Shown here piece by piece: positions 15,010 to 23,599 of a DNA stretch of 33,431 nucleotides. The DNA is from Pseudomonas sp. CBZ-4 (GTDB lineage Bacteria > Pseudomonadota > Gammaproteobacteria > Pseudomonadales > Pseudomonadaceae): assembly GCF_000346755.1 (NCBI RefSeq), contig NZ_ANNV01000118.1, positions 1-33,431 on the forward strand, written 5' to 3'. Below the pieces are notes generated by a model, which saw only the letters and a program-made list of their open reading frames with translations, did no database searches and was not told where the DNA came from. Within the stretch, counting starts at the first letter, position 1. The number at the start of each line of letters is the position of its first letter. A program made the position numbers and the translations under genes.

Positions 15010-15864
15010 CGCGTCGGGCAACGGCGGCTCCTTGCCGGTACGTACCGGCATGAACGGGTCACGCAATTGCGCGCCATAGTCCACCGGAAAATCCGGCCGG
15101 CTGCCAATGCCCAAATCCCCCGGGCCCATGCGGTAGTCATCGCGGTAAAACGCCGTGCCCAGCAGCCAGTCCCACAGGTTGAAAAACAAGCCGAAATTCA
15201 CATCCCCGGCGCGCCCGTATTTCATATGGTGAAAGCGATGCACCGGCGCCCAGGCGAACACCCAGCGCAACGGCCCCAGGCGCATGTCGACGTTGGAATG
15301 CTGCAACAGCAACTGCACGGCAATCGCCAGCGCCAGCAACAGGGCCACGTCCAGGGGAATGCCCAGCAGGACCAGCGGCAGCAAGCCTGCGGTGGCTTCA
15401 AGCATTTGATGCAAGGGATGCTTCATCAGGCCGTTGAAACCATAGAGGCGCTGCACGCTGTGGTGCACCGCATGCAAACGCCACAACGGCGCGATGCGAT
15501 GGCTGGCGTAGTGCATCAGGGTGATGCCCGCATCGGCCAGCACGATGGCCATCAGCAGCTGCTGCCACAACGGCCAGCCACGCGGCCAGATGCCGTCGAA
15601 CGCCAACAACGCCGTAAGCCCCGGCAGGATCAACAGGCCCAGGGCGTTGAGGCTTTCGTTGACCAGCGCATGCAAGGTGTCGCGGCGGCGATCGCCCAGG
15701 CTGCGATTCCACTGCGGTTCGTAGGGCAACCACTGCTCCGCGAGGAACGACACCGCCACCGCCGTGGCAAATATCAACAGCAGCCACTGCGGCTGGCAGA
15801 GCGCCCAGCCGATAAAGCCCAGCAGAAATGCCGGCGCATAGATCCAACTGACTAACCGTTTCAT
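15001..15864 (-). CDS. Membrane fatty-acid hydroxylase / sterol-desaturase-family protein
   Basis: This is a 287-residue integral membrane diiron enzyme. The eight-His pattern is present: HYASH (118-122), HAVHH (131-135) and HRFHH (209-213), plus a QHSN stretch at about 188. Hydrophobic helices lie at about 10-42, 72-115 and 160-190. The C-terminus LFFNLWDWLLGTAFY is the family's usual ending. The substrate is a lipid acyl chain or similar, which cannot be specified. GGGAG lies six bases before the ATG at 15864. The gene is convergent with the AraC regulator, overlapping it by nine bases, and divergent from the PepSY gene. Confidence 0.92.
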   Translation of the reverse strand: MKRLVSWIYAPAFLLGFIGWALCQPQWLLLIFATAVAVSFLAEQWLPYEPQWNRSLGDRRRDTLHALVNESLNALGLLILPGLTALLAFDGIWPRGWPLWQQLLMAIVLADAGITLMHYASHRIAPLWRLHAVHHSVQRLYGFNGLMKHPLHQMLEATAGLLPLVLLGIPLDVALLLALAIAVQLLLQHSNVDMRLGPLRWVFAWAPVHRFHHMKYGRAGDVNFGLFFNLWDWLLGTAFYRDDYRMGPGDLGIGSRPDFPVDYGAQLRDPFMPVRTGKEPPLPDALR

Positions 15865-15946
15865 CCGAGTCTCCCTTCAAGTGAGGACCCAGCATGAAAT
15901 CCCGCGCGCCCGGCGGCTTGAACAAACTGCGCAACCGCTTGAATTA

Positions 15947-15979
15947 ATTAAGGGTGAATTAAGTTGCGCTGGCTAACCT
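15947..15979 (+). promoter_or_regulatory. OmpR-family (PmrA/PhoP-like) direct repeat before the PepSY gene
   Basis: ATTAAG-N5-ATTAAG (15947-15963) is a direct repeat with the 11-bp period of OmpR-family response regulators, close to the PmrA half-site (YTTAAK). A -10-like TAACCT (15974-15979) follows after ten bases, the spacing seen in activator-dependent promoters. Confidence 0.5.
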
Positions 15980-16020
15980 GAGGCCACTTAAACAGCTCAC
16001 CCGAAAAGGACACACACACG

Positions 16021-16326
16021 ATGAAAACCCTGACCGCTTTGTTCGCCGCCACCGCCTTGACCCTGACCGCCGGCCTGGCCCAGGCCGATGTGCGCCCAGA
16101 CCAGATTCCAAGCCTGTTGCAGTCCGGCGCGGTGAAGCCTTTCGAGCAGCTCAACAAAGACGCCCTGGCCAAACACCCCGGCGCCACCATCAATGACACC
16201 GAGCTGGACGACGAAGCCGGTCGCCTGGTCTACGAAGTGGACATGACCGACACCAGCGGCAAAAAGTGGGACGTGAAGCTCGACGCCAAGACCAGCGAAG
16301 TGCTGGAAAACAAACTCGATACCTGA
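16021..16326 (+). CDS. Secreted PepSY-domain protein
   Basis: This is a 101-residue periplasmic protein. Residues 1-22 are a signal peptide (MKTLTALFAATALTLTAGLA, cleavage AQA/D). The rest is one PepSY fold: DRP-like start, helix around IPSLLQSGAVKPFEQLNKDAL, then INDTELDDEAGRLVYEVDM and WDVKLDAKTSEVLENKLD as the paired strands. Small PepSY proteins are thought to bind or inhibit envelope proteases or to assist metal and envelope-stress sensors. A response-regulator-type repeat lies upstream, which fits envelope-stress control. A REPIN with seven Ts follows the stop. Confidence 0.88.
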   Translation: MKTLTALFAATALTLTAGLAQADVRPDQIPSLLQSGAVKPFEQLNKDALAKHPGATINDTELDDEAGRLVYEVDMTDTSGKKWDVKLDAKTSEVLENKLDT

Positions 16327-16344
16327 TCAAAACCCAGAACCCAA

Positions 16345-16434
16345 TGTGGGAGCGGGCTTGCCCGCGATGGCGGACTGTCAGACACCGAATCGGCCACCTG
16401 ACAGTCCGCCATCGCAGGCAAGCCAGCTCCCACA
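16345..16434. repeat. REPIN 3 (mixed arms, T-tract)
   Basis: The left arm is of the GCGGGCTTGCCCGC subtype, the right arm of the CAGGCAAGCCAGC subtype. Seven Ts follow directly (16435-16441), so it may also terminate the PepSY transcript. It lies between the convergent PepSY and MCP genes. Confidence 0.9.
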
Positions 16435-16449
16435 TTTTTTTGTACTCGA

Positions 16450-18078
16450 TCAAGCACCCAACCGCGCCGTCACCTCATTCAACTCCCCCGACAAGCCCCG
16501 CAAGTTCAAACTCGCCGCTTCCGTACGCTGCACGTTATCCATATTGGCCGTAGCCACCGTGGTGATCTGCGTAATGTTGCGCGAAATATCTTCTGCCACC
16601 GACGTCTGCTCCTCCGCCGCCGTGGCAATCTGACGGTTCATGTCACGAATCGCCTCCACCGCCTCGGTGATATGCGCGAGCATGGCACCAGCCTGCGTCA
16701 CCTTCTCGACACTCTCATCACTGCACGACTGGCCGCTGACAATCGCCTCGGCCGCATCCACCGCGCCGGTTTGCACCGCGTGGATAATCTGGTTGATCTC
16801 GATGATCGACGCCGCCGTGCGTTGCGCCAGCGAGCGCACTTCATCGGCCACCACCGCAAAACCACGGCCCGCTTCACCCGCGCGCGCCGCTTCAATCGCC
16901 GCGTTCAGTGCCAGCAGGTTGGTTTGCTCGGCAATCGCGCGGATCACTTCCAGCACCTTGCCGATGCGCACGCTGTCGGTTTCCAGCTGGCGGATGATGG
17001 TGCCAGTGTTGAGGATTTCGTTGCGCATCTGGCCGATGGTGGCGATGGTGATTTTCATCACTTCACCGCCTTCGCGGGCCGAGTGATCCGCTTCATCGGC
17101 GGCACGTGAAGCACTGGCGGCGTGGCGGGCGACTTCCTGGGCCGTGGCCGACATTTCAGTCATGGCCGTGGCCACCTGGTCGGTGCGGTTGAACTGCTCG
17201 TGGGTGCCGGCGCTCATCTGCCCGGCGATCGAATTCAACTCGCCGCTGGCGCTGACCAGATCGGTGGCGCTGCGCTGCAAACGGCTGAAGGTTTCGGCGA
17301 GAAAGTCGCGCAAGGTGTTGGCGGCGGCGGCCAGGTGCCCGAGTTCATCCTGGCGACGGCTGGCCACGCGCTCGGCAAAGCGGCCGTGGCTCAGTTGGGT
17401 CACGTAGTCGATCAAGCCGCGGATTGGCAGGATCAGGTTGCGGTTGATCAACCACAGGCTGAACAGGCCGATCAACACACCGGACAGCAACATGATCGCC
17501 AGACCGACGATCACGGTGCGCTCGGCGTAGGCACTGATGGCCAGGGATTGTTTCGCCCCTTGTTCACGCAGGTCGCTGACCAGCGCGCTCATCTGATCAC
17601 TGGCGGCGCGGTCCACGCCTTTGACGGCCGCGTCGCCAGCGGTCGCATCGCGGCCAGCGGCCACATAGGCGTCGCGACCTTTCTGGTACGCCACGCCAAG
17701 TTGCTGGTGTTCCTCGCGCAAGGCTTCGATGCGTCGGCTCAAGGTGGCATCGTCACGGGTCTGGGCGACCAGGCGGGTGAGGATGCCTTGCACATCGCGC
17801 TGACGGTCCTGGAACTGGCCCCAGTATTTGTCCATGTCCTGGGGCTGCTTGCCACGCAACAGGACGTTTTTCCATTCCTGCACTTGCACCTTGAATTGCA
17901 GGTTGGCCTCATCGATCAGCTGCGAGGTCTGCAATGGCCCGTCAATCAAACTGCGATAACTCTGCACCCCGTTGGAGAGGAAGTTGAAACAGGCCAGGGC
18001 GATCAACAGCATCGCCAGCAGGCTGCCACCGAGCAGCGACAGGATTTGTGCTCTCAAGGAGGTTCGCAAAACATTCAT
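16450..18078 (-). CDS. Transmembrane methyl-accepting chemotaxis protein
   Basis: This is a 542-residue inner-membrane chemoreceptor. TM1 is at about 12-34 and TM2 at about 188-211. Between them is a periplasmic domain of about 150 mostly helical residues, the size of a four-helix bundle. A HAMP domain follows (about 212-265), then the signalling domain with the tip [39 protein letters not shown], read in segments. The ATG at 18078 is chosen because it places TM1 near the N-terminus; a longer frame to 18135 is possible. The ligand is unknown. A Pho box lies in the divergent promoter region, and P. aeruginosa has a phosphate-starvation-induced transducer (CtpL), so phosphate taxis is a testable idea, not a conclusion. 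Confidence 0.9.
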   Translation of the reverse strand: MNVLRTSLRAQILSLLGGSLLAMLLIALACFNFLSNGVQSYRSLIDGPLQTSQLIDEANLQFKVQVQEWKNVLLRGKQPQDMDKYWGQFQDRQRDVQGILTRLVAQTRDDATLSRRIEALREEHQQLGVAYQKGRDAYVAAGRDATAGDAAVKGVDRAASDQMSALVSDLREQGAKQSLAISAYAERTVIVGLAIMLLSGVLIGLFSLWLINRNLILPIRGLIDYVTQLSHGRFAERVASRRQDELGHLAAAANTLRDFLAETFSRLQRSATDLVSASGELNSIAGQMSAGTHEQFNRTDQVATAMTEMSATAQEVARHAASASRAADEADHSAREGGEVMKITIATIGQMRNEILNTGTIIRQLETDSVRIGKVLEVIRAIAEQTNLLALNAAIEAARAGEAGRGFAVVADEVRSLAQRTAASIIEINQIIHAVQTGAVDAAEAIVSGQSCSDESVEKVTQAGAMLAHITEAVEAIRDMNRQIATAAEEQTSVAEDISRNITQITTVATANMDNVQRTEAASLNLRGLSGELNEVTARLGA

Positions 18079-18214
18079 CGGGGTAAAGCCTCGATACAGG
18101 GAATTGGTGCATGCACGCCATAACATCCCTGTCATCTAAGGCACCGCCCATCCACAGCGGTTCTACCCGCTTGAATCGGCCGCGCCAGACGCTTCTTGAA
18201 CGCTTCCTGACAAA

Positions 18215-18232
18215 TGGTCAAATAAATGTCAC
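18215..18232. promoter_or_regulatory. Second, weaker Pho-box-like repeat
   Basis: TGGTCAAATAAATGTCAC has two TGTCA-like half-sites 11 bp apart and matches the Pho-box consensus less well than the site at 18254. It shares the same orientation. Confidence 0.4.
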
Positions 18233-18242
18233 AGCAGCGAAA

Positions 18243-18287
18243 TAATTAGAAAACTGTCACAAAACTGTCAAACTCCCTTGCAATGAT
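18243..18287. promoter_or_regulatory. Pho box with overlapping divergent promoters
   Basis: CTGTCACAAAACTGTCAA (18254-18271) matches the 18-bp PhoB consensus at 16 positions. On the plus strand a -10-like AATGAT (18282-18287) follows after exactly ten bases, as in the E. coli phoA promoter, and points at the CorA/ZntB gene. On the minus strand the box contains a perfect -35 TTGACA (18271-18266) with AATTAT 18 bp further on, pointing at the MCP gene. Confidence 0.72.
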
Positions 18288-18340
18288 TCGCCTACGCGAA
18301 CCTGTGAAACGTCCTACAGGCCCTTAGTCTGCGAGCCGCC

Positions 18341-19363
18341 ATGAACCACAGCATTGACCACAGCCACCAGGATCCCGATCTGTTTGGCTTGCTTTACGGT
18401 TTCCGTTTTCGCCCCGGCGAAAAAGGCGAGCAGATTGATTCGGCCACGGCCCTGCGGGCCTTGCAGCAACCGGCCGACCCGGAAGAGTTCTTGTGGCTGC
18501 ACCTGAACCTGGCCCACGCCGCGTGCGAACGCTGGATGCAGACGCACCTGGAATTGCCCGAAGAGTTCTTCGAAGCACTGCACGAAGGCTCGCGCTCCAC
18601 CCGTATCGAACACGTGGACTCGGCCTTGCTGGCGGTGGTCAACGACGTGGTGTTCAACTTCAGCAGCATGGTGTCCTCGGATATTTCCACCCTGTGGGTC
18701 TGCGCCCGCAGCCGCTTGCTGGTCAGCGCACGCCTGCAACCGCTGCACTCGGTGGATAAGCTGCGCTCGTCGGTGAAGGCTGGTGAACGCTTCCGATCGC
18801 CGTTGGAATTGCTTGTGCATTTACTGCGCGACCAGGGCGAAGTGCTGACCCAGATCGTGCGCAAGACCAGCATCAGCGTCGACCATATCGAAGACCAGTT
18901 GCTGTCTTCACGCCTGTCCACCAACCGCGCCGAACTGGGCGCCGCCCGCCGCGTGCTGGTGCGCCTGCAACGCCTGCTCGCGCTGGAACCGGGTTCGCTG
19001 CTGCGCCTGCTCAACCGCCCGCCGCAATGGCTGCAAAAGGAAGACGTGAAGGAGTTGCGCAAATCCACCGAGGAGTTCGCGCTGATCATCAACGACCTGA
19101 TGGCGTTGGGCGAGCGGATCAAACTGTTGCAGGAAGAGATCGCCGCCAACCTCAATGAGCAAAGCAACCGCACGCTGTTTACCCTCACAGTGGTGACGGT
19201 GCTGGCGTTGCCGATCAATATCATTGCCGGTTTTTTTGGCATGAACGTGGGCGGCGTGCCGCTGTCCACGGACCCGGAGGGGTTCTGGATTCTGGTGGCG
19301 TTGGTGGCGACGTTTACCTTGATTGCCGGGCGTTGGGCCTTCAGAAAGCGCAAAGACTACTGA
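18341..19363 (+). CDS. CorA/ZntB-family divalent cation transporter
   Basis: This is a 340-residue inner-membrane transporter of the CorA superfamily. A large cytoplasmic domain (about 1-280, helical after 150) precedes two C-terminal membrane helices (about 282-303 and 318-335). The signature loop is FFGMNVGGVPL, which is the ZntB form of the GMN motif, so zinc is more likely than magnesium; the direction and the metal are inference. WLHLNLAH and the long helix LLQEEIAANLNEQSNR fit the family. Homopentamers are expected. A Pho box lies 70 bp upstream with promoter spacing towards this gene, which is unusual for a zinc transporter. Confidence 0.9.
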   Translation: MNHSIDHSHQDPDLFGLLYGFRFRPGEKGEQIDSATALRALQQPADPEEFLWLHLNLAHAACERWMQTHLELPEEFFEALHEGSRSTRIEHVDSALLAVVNDVVFNFSSMVSSDISTLWVCARSRLLVSARLQPLHSVDKLRSSVKAGERFRSPLELLVHLLRDQGEVLTQIVRKTSISVDHIEDQLLSSRLSTNRAELGAARRVLVRLQRLLALEPGSLLRLLNRPPQWLQKEDVKELRKSTEEFALIINDLMALGERIKLLQEEIAANLNEQSNRTLFTLTVVTVLALPINIIAGFFGMNVGGVPLSTDPEGFWILVALVATFTLIAGRWAFRKRKDY

Positions 19364-19380
19364 ATGTAGGAGCAGGCCTC

Positions 19381-19467
19381 TGTGGGAGCTGGCTTGCCTG
19401 CGATGCAGACACCTCGGTGTATCAGGCAGACCAGGGTGATGCTATCGCAGGCAAGCCAGCTCCCACA
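19381..19467. repeat. REPIN 4
   Basis: Both arms are of the CTGGCTTGCCTGC subtype, preceded by a degraded arm (GTAGGAGCAGGC) at about 19366. It lies between the convergent ZntB-like and XRE-cupin genes. Confidence 0.9.
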
Positions 19468-19496
19468 GTGGACTGCATTTCAAGGCGCAATCAGCA

Positions 19497-20024
19497 TCAC
19501 TCTTCCTTGCTGTGCACCACCACCAGCAACTGCGCCTGCACCGGCCCCACCGACCTCAGCCGATGGGGTTTCTGCGCATTGAAATGCAGCGCATCACCGC
19601 GCTCCAGAATCACCCGCTCGTTCATAAAGTCCACTTCCACCTGGCCTTCATGCACAAACAGAAACTCCTCCCCCAGGTGCTCCTTGAAGGTCTTGTCGGT
19701 GAACTCCGCCGGTGGGTAGATGATGAACGGCAGCAGGCTGCGCTCACTGACCTGATGGGCCAGCACCGCATAACCCGGCGCGGTGTCGGGCCGTTCATGG
19801 CTGCGCACCAGGCTGTAGCTGTCGAGGCTGACGCTGTCTTCGCTGAACAGCTCTTCGACCTTCACGTTCAACGCCTTGGCCAGTTTCAGCGCGGCCGCAA
19901 TCGACGGCGTATTGAGTCCGCGTTCAACCTTGGACAGGTAACTCTTGGTCATGCCGGACTTTTCGGCCAGCACATCCAAGGTCACGCCAAGTTTTTTTCT
20001 CAATAATTTCAAACGGATAGACAT
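19497..20024 (-). CDS. XRE-cupin transcriptional regulator
   Basis: This is a 175-residue regulator. The N-terminal helix-turn-helix (residues 1-60: LRKKLGVTLDVLAEKSGMTKSYLSKVERG read in segments, then TPSIAAALKLAKALNV) is followed by a C-terminal cupin domain (about 100-172: HLGEEFLFVHEGQVEVDF, then LERGDALHFNAQKPHRLRSVG). The cupin probably senses a small metabolite of the adjacent pathway. It is divergent from the aldolase/DapA pair. A 17-bp palindrome in the gap, inside the aldolase promoter, is the likely operator. No strong ribosome-binding site is seen before the ATG at 20024. Confidence 0.92.
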   Translation of the reverse strand: MSIRLKLLRKKLGVTLDVLAEKSGMTKSYLSKVERGLNTPSIAAALKLAKALNVKVEELFSEDSVSLDSYSLVRSHERPDTAPGYAVLAHQVSERSLLPFIIYPPAEFTDKTFKEHLGEEFLFVHEGQVEVDFMNERVILERGDALHFNAQKPHRLRSVGPVQAQLLVVVHSKEE

Positions 20025-20063
20025 GTGCTGCGGTTAATCCATGCAGGAAACGATAAGCTGCGC

Positions 20064-20104
20064 TTGCCAATGACACTTTGTGTCATATAGCATCTTTAGT
20101 GTCA
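20064..20104 (+). promoter_or_regulatory. Aldolase-operon promoter with embedded operator
   Basis: A -35-like TTGCCA (20064-20069) and a -10-like TATAGC (20086-20091) are 16 bp apart. The spacer is a palindrome, ATGACAC-TTT-GTGTCAT (20070-20086). A third half-site GTGTCA is at 20099-20104. A repressor bound here would block RNA polymerase directly. Confidence 0.72.
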
Positions 20105-20184
20105 TTTGCGTTCACCCAACGACCTTGCGAGCAGCGGGAGACCAGCAAACCAGACGTCCATTGAACTACCCAAAGGACACCGAT

Positions 20185-20967
20185 ATGGCCAAGACATTAG
20201 CACTCCCCAAAGACCAACTGGTCAAGCAAGCGCTGGTCCAGATGCAAAACACCTTGGCGGATAATACGTGGACCGACCGGCAAAAGCTGGCGCTCACGTG
20301 CCGCATCCTGTTCGAGAACGGCCACGACTCCGGCCTGGCCGGGCAGATCACCGCCCGTGGGCCAACGCCTGGCACCTATTACACTCAGCAACTGGGCCTG
20401 GGTTTTGACGAAATCACCGCCAGCAACCTGCTGCTGGTCAACGAGGACCTTGAAGTCCTGGAGGGCCACGGCATCCCCAACCCGGCCAACCGTTTTCACT
20501 CGTGGGTGTACCGTGGGCGGCCGGATGTGAATTGCATCATCCATACGCACCCCACGCACATCGCGGCGTTGTCGATGCTGGAAGTGCCGTTGCAGGTGTC
20601 CCATATGGACCTCTGCCCGCTGTACGAAGACTGTGCATTCCTGGAAGCCTGGCCGGGGGTGCCGGTGGGTAATGAAGAAGGCGAAATCATCACCGCGGCC
20701 CTGGGCGACAAGCGCGCGATCCTGCTGTCGCACCACGGCCAACTGTCCACCGGGGCGAGCATCGAGGAAGCCTGTGTGATCGCGCAGTTGATCGAACGTG
20801 CGGCGAAGTTGCAGTTGCTGGCGATGGCGGCGGGCACCATCAAACCGATCCTGCCGGAACTGGGTCGTGAAGCCCACGACTGGATCTCCCGGCCCAAGCG
20901 CCACGGCGCCGCGTTCAATTACTACGCCCGGCAGAACCTGCGCCAACACGCCGATTGCCTGAACTGA
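20185..20967 (+). CDS. Class II aldolase/adducin-family protein
   Basis: This is a 260-residue cytoplasmic enzyme of the class II (zinc) aldolase/adducin fold. Zinc ligands are visible as IIHTHPTH (His120, His122) with a downstream LSHHGQLSTG (His183/184). The acid Glu seen four residues before the conserved His in fuculose-phosphate aldolase is Ala101 here (ANRFH), so a simple fuculose-type aldol cleavage is not assured. A related group is annotated as aldolases of unknown substrate. The ATG at 20185 has AAGGAC nine bases upstream. It is the first gene of a pair with the DapA-family gene 27 bp downstream and is probably repressed by the divergent XRE-cupin protein. Confidence 0.85.
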   Translation: MAKTLALPKDQLVKQALVQMQNTLADNTWTDRQKLALTCRILFENGHDSGLAGQITARGPTPGTYYTQQLGLGFDEITASNLLLVNEDLEVLEGHGIPNPANRFHSWVYRGRPDVNCIIHTHPTHIAALSMLEVPLQVSHMDLCPLYEDCAFLEAWPGVPVGNEEGEIITAALGDKRAILLSHHGQLSTGASIEEACVIAQLIERAAKLQLLAMAAGTIKPILPELGREAHDWISRPKRHGAAFNYYARQNLRQHADCLN

Positions 20968-20994
20968 TTACCCTTTTTCGAGCGGAGACCTCTC

Positions 20995-21867
20995 ATGTCC
21001 AGCCCAACCATCCACGGCATCATCGGCTACACCATCACCCCGTTCAGCGCCGACGGTTCACGCATTGACCTCGACGCCCTCGGCCGCTCCATCGACCGCT
21101 TGATCGCCAGCGGCGTGCATGCCATCGCGCCCTTGGGCAGCACCGGCGAAGGCGCCTACCTGAGCGACGCCGAATGGGATGAAGTGAGCGCCTATAGCCT
21201 GGCAAAAATCGCCCGGCGCGTACCCACCATCGTCAGCGTGTCCGACCTGACCACCGCCAAGGCCGTGCGCCGCGCCCGCTACGCCGAAGCCAATGGCGCC
21301 GACGTGGTGATGGTGCTGCCCGCCTCGTACTGGAAGCTTAGCGAGGCGGAAATCCTCGCCCACTACGCCGCGATTGGCGACAGCATCGGCGTGCCGATCA
21401 TGCTCTACAACAACCCGGCCACCAGCGGCACCGACATGTCGGTGCCGCTGATCCTGCGCATCATCCAGCAGGTCGCCAACGTGACGATGGTCAAGGAAAG
21501 CACTGGCGATATCCAACGCATGCACCAGTTGCATCGCCAGAGTGACGTGCCGTTCTACAACGGCTGCAACCCGCTGGCGCTGGAAGCGTTCGCGGCCGGT
21601 GCCAAGGGTTGGTGCACGGCGGCGCCGAACCTGATCCCACAGCTCAACCTGGATTTGTATGACGCCGTACTGGCCAATGACCTGACAACGGCACGCGCGC
21701 TGTTCTATCGCCAGTTGCCGTTGCTGGAGTTCATTCTCAAGGGTGGTTTGCCCGCGACGATCAAGGCCGGGTTGCGCTTGACCGGGCTGGAGGCAGGCGA
21801 TCCGCGACTTCCGGTATTCCCGCTGGGTGAAGCGGCGATCGAACAGCTGAAAACATTCCTGCGCTAA
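20995..21867 (+). CDS. DapA/NAL-family aldolase-lyase
   Basis: This is a 290-residue TIM-barrel enzyme of the dihydrodipicolinate synthase / N-acetylneuraminate lyase family. The Schiff-base Lys167 is in VTMVKESTGD, the catalytic Tyr138 is in IMLYNNPATSG, and the substrate-carboxylate loop is GSTGEGAYLS (48-57). It acts on 2-oxo acids by aldol cleavage or condensation. It is not likely to be the housekeeping DapA, because it sits in a regulated catabolic-looking pair with a class II aldolase. The substrate is unknown. A REPIN follows the stop. Confidence 0.9.
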   Translation: MSSPTIHGIIGYTITPFSADGSRIDLDALGRSIDRLIASGVHAIAPLGSTGEGAYLSDAEWDEVSAYSLAKIARRVPTIVSVSDLTTAKAVRRARYAEANGADVVMVLPASYWKLSEAEILAHYAAIGDSIGVPIMLYNNPATSGTDMSVPLILRIIQQVANVTMVKESTGDIQRMHQLHRQSDVPFYNGCNPLALEAFAAGAKGWCTAAPNLIPQLNLDLYDAVLANDLTTARALFYRQLPLLEFILKGGLPATIKAGLRLTGLEAGDPRLPVFPLGEAAIEQLKTFLR

Positions 21868-21879
21868 CACCGCAGCCCT

Positions 21880-21983
21880 TGTGGGAGCAGGCTTGTGTGG
21901 GAGCTGGCTTGCCTGCGATGCAGACACCGCGGTTCATCCGTGAAACCGAGGTGATGCAATCGCGGGCAAGCCCGGCTCCCACA
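21880..21983. repeat. REPIN 5 with duplicated left head
   Basis: The left arm begins twice: TGTGGGAGCAGGCTTG is followed directly by TGTGGGAGCTGGCTTGCC. The right arm is of the CGGGCAAGCCCGGC subtype. It lies between the DapA-family gene and the fecI-like gene, the only tandem same-strand REPIN besides the one at 28726. A stray CTCCCACAT follows at about 21992. Confidence 0.88.
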
Positions 21984-22032
21984 TTGCCCTTCTCCCACAT
22001 TTTTAATCGCGTACATCCGTTATATAGAGACA

Positions 22033-22051
22033 AATAGCAATGGTTCTCGAT
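22033..22051. promoter_or_regulatory. Fur-box-like site before the sigma factor gene
   Basis: AATAGCAATGGTTCTCGAT matches 13 of 19 positions of the common Pseudomonas Fur box AATGAGAATGATTCTCATT. It lies 47 bp before the sigma factor start, where iron control would be expected. Confidence 0.55.
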
Positions 22052-22097
22052 ACCATTCGCGACTTTCCTCCGTCGTGCTTCGTCAAGAAGGATATCC

Positions 22098-22637
22098 ATG
22101 TCTCGTCCCAAGCCCGACCCGTTGGCGGCCGATGCCTTTCGCGGTTTTTATACAGATATCCTGTATTTCCTGCGCAAACGCACGGACAACGCCAGCGACG
22201 CGGCGGACATGACCCAGGATGTCTTCACCCAATGGCTGGACTACCGCGACCGCGCCAAGGTCGAGCAGCCACGGGCGTTTCTGTTCCAGATGGCGCGCAA
22301 CCTGCTGCGCGATCACTGGCGTAAACAGAAGGTACGGCAGACCGTCCACCAGGATCAGGCCGAAAGGGACGCGGAGCCTGTCACCGACGAGCAAAACGAG
22401 CCCATGGCCGCCGCGCAACGCTTGCAACGCCTGGGACAGTTGAAAGAAGTCCTCGCCGAACTCTCGCCCCGCCGCCGAGAAGCCCTTATGCTGCACCGCT
22501 TCGAAGGCCTGAGCCAGGCGCAGATCGCCGAACGCATGGGCATTTCCACCAGCATGGTGGAAAAGCACATCGCCTTGGCCCTGCTGCATTGCAAGCGACG
22601 CCTTCAACACGAACCCGGCACGGAGCAGCCAGAATGA
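22098..22637 (+). CDS. FecI-like ECF sigma factor
   Basis: This is a 179-residue extracytoplasmic-function sigma factor of the iron-starvation group. Region 2 is at about 14-78 (FYTDILYFLRKRTDNASDAADMTQDVFTQW read in segments, RAFLFQMARNLLRDHWRK). Region 4 is at about 112-168 (LAELSPRRREALMLHRFEGLSQAQIAERMGISTSMVEKHIALAL in segments). An AAGGAT ribosome-binding site precedes the ATG. It is the first gene of a sigma / anti-sigma / TonB receptor set and should drive transcription of the receptor when the receptor signals ligand binding. A Fur-like box lies upstream. Confidence 0.93.
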   Translation: MSRPKPDPLAADAFRGFYTDILYFLRKRTDNASDAADMTQDVFTQWLDYRDRAKVEQPRAFLFQMARNLLRDHWRKQKVRQTVHQDQAERDAEPVTDEQNEPMAAAQRLQRLGQLKEVLAELSPRRREALMLHRFEGLSQAQIAERMGISTSMVEKHIALALLHCKRRLQHEPGTEQPE

Positions 22638-23593
22638 ACCGCCTGAGCGACATCGACATCGAGGACAGCGACTCCATCGACGCCCAAGCCGCCAGCTGGT
22701 TTGCACGCAACCACGCCGACACTGATCGCGCCGACCGCAAGGCCTTTGCCGCCTGGCAGACCGAGCCGGCCCATGCCCGCGCCTATGCCGAATTCGAGCA
22801 GCTGTGGGCGGACCTCGCCCAGTTGCAGCAACTGAACAAACCCGTGGCGCTGCCCCAACGCAAACCGTCGGTGTGGCGCCCGGCCCTGGCAGTGGCCGCA
22901 GCGGTGATCTGCGCCGTGCTGGCCACGCACATTGGCGCGCCCCGCGCGCTCTATCACAGCCAGGTCGCCGCCCACGCCAAAGGCATGCGCACCCTCAACC
23001 TGCCCGATGGCAGCACCCTGTACGTGAATGCCAACACCCAGCTGCGCGTGGACTTCACCGCCCACCAGCGCATCGTGCACCTGGACAAAGGCCAGCTGTA
23101 CATCGAGGTGGCGCCCGACAAGGAACGGCCACTGTTCGTACAAGCCGGTGAGGCGAATGTGCGGGTGGTCGGCACTGGTTTTGACGTGCGCCGCAGCCAG
23201 CAGCAACTGGTGGTCAGCGTTGCCCACGGCCAGGTGGCGTTCGCGCCGGACGCGAAAAACCCGGTCACCTTGCTCGGCGCCCAGCAACGCGCCACCTACA
23301 GCTACGCCAAGGGCACGCTGCAACAGCAAACCCTCAACGGCCAAGAGGTGGCCGACTGGCGCAGCGGGCACTTGTCGTTTCGCAATCGCGAACTGGCCAG
23401 CCTGATCGACGAGTTGAGCCTGTACCGCCCGCAGGCACCGCTGCAAGTCAGCCAGGCCGTGGCGCAGTTGAAGGTGTCGGGCAATCTTGACGTGAATGAC
23501 CCCGACGCCCTGCTCAACGCCCTGCCCGCCCTGCTGCCAGTGAAAACCGTGGCGTTGGCTGATGGCGTGGTCAGGATTGAATCGAGCCAGTAA
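22634..23593 (+). CDS. FecR-like anti-sigma/sigma regulator
   Basis: This 319-residue single-pass inner-membrane regulator transmits receptor status to the ECF sigma factor. The cytoplasmic N-terminal domain (about 15-60: AASWFARNHAD, FAAWQTEPAHARAYAEFE) binds the sigma factor. One membrane helix lies at about 79-98. The periplasmic FecR domain follows (LNLPDGSTLYVNANTQLRV, HLDKGQLYIEV, VGTGFDVRR), then a C-terminal STN-like region (LQVSQAVAQLKVSGNLDV). The ATG overlaps the sigma factor stop (ATGA). Confidence 0.93.
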   Translation: MNRLSDIDIEDSDSIDAQAASWFARNHADTDRADRKAFAAWQTEPAHARAYAEFEQLWADLAQLQQLNKPVALPQRKPSVWRPALAVAAAVICAVLATHIGAPRALYHSQVAAHAKGMRTLNLPDGSTLYVNANTQLRVDFTAHQRIVHLDKGQLYIEVAPDKERPLFVQAGEANVRVVGTGFDVRRSQQQLVVSVAHGQVAFAPDAKNPVTLLGAQQRATYSYAKGTLQQQTLNGQEVADWRSGHLSFRNRELASLIDELSLYRPQAPLQVSQAVAQLKVSGNLDVNDPDALLNALPALLPVKTVALADGVVRIESSQ

Positions 23594-23599
23594 GGCTTA

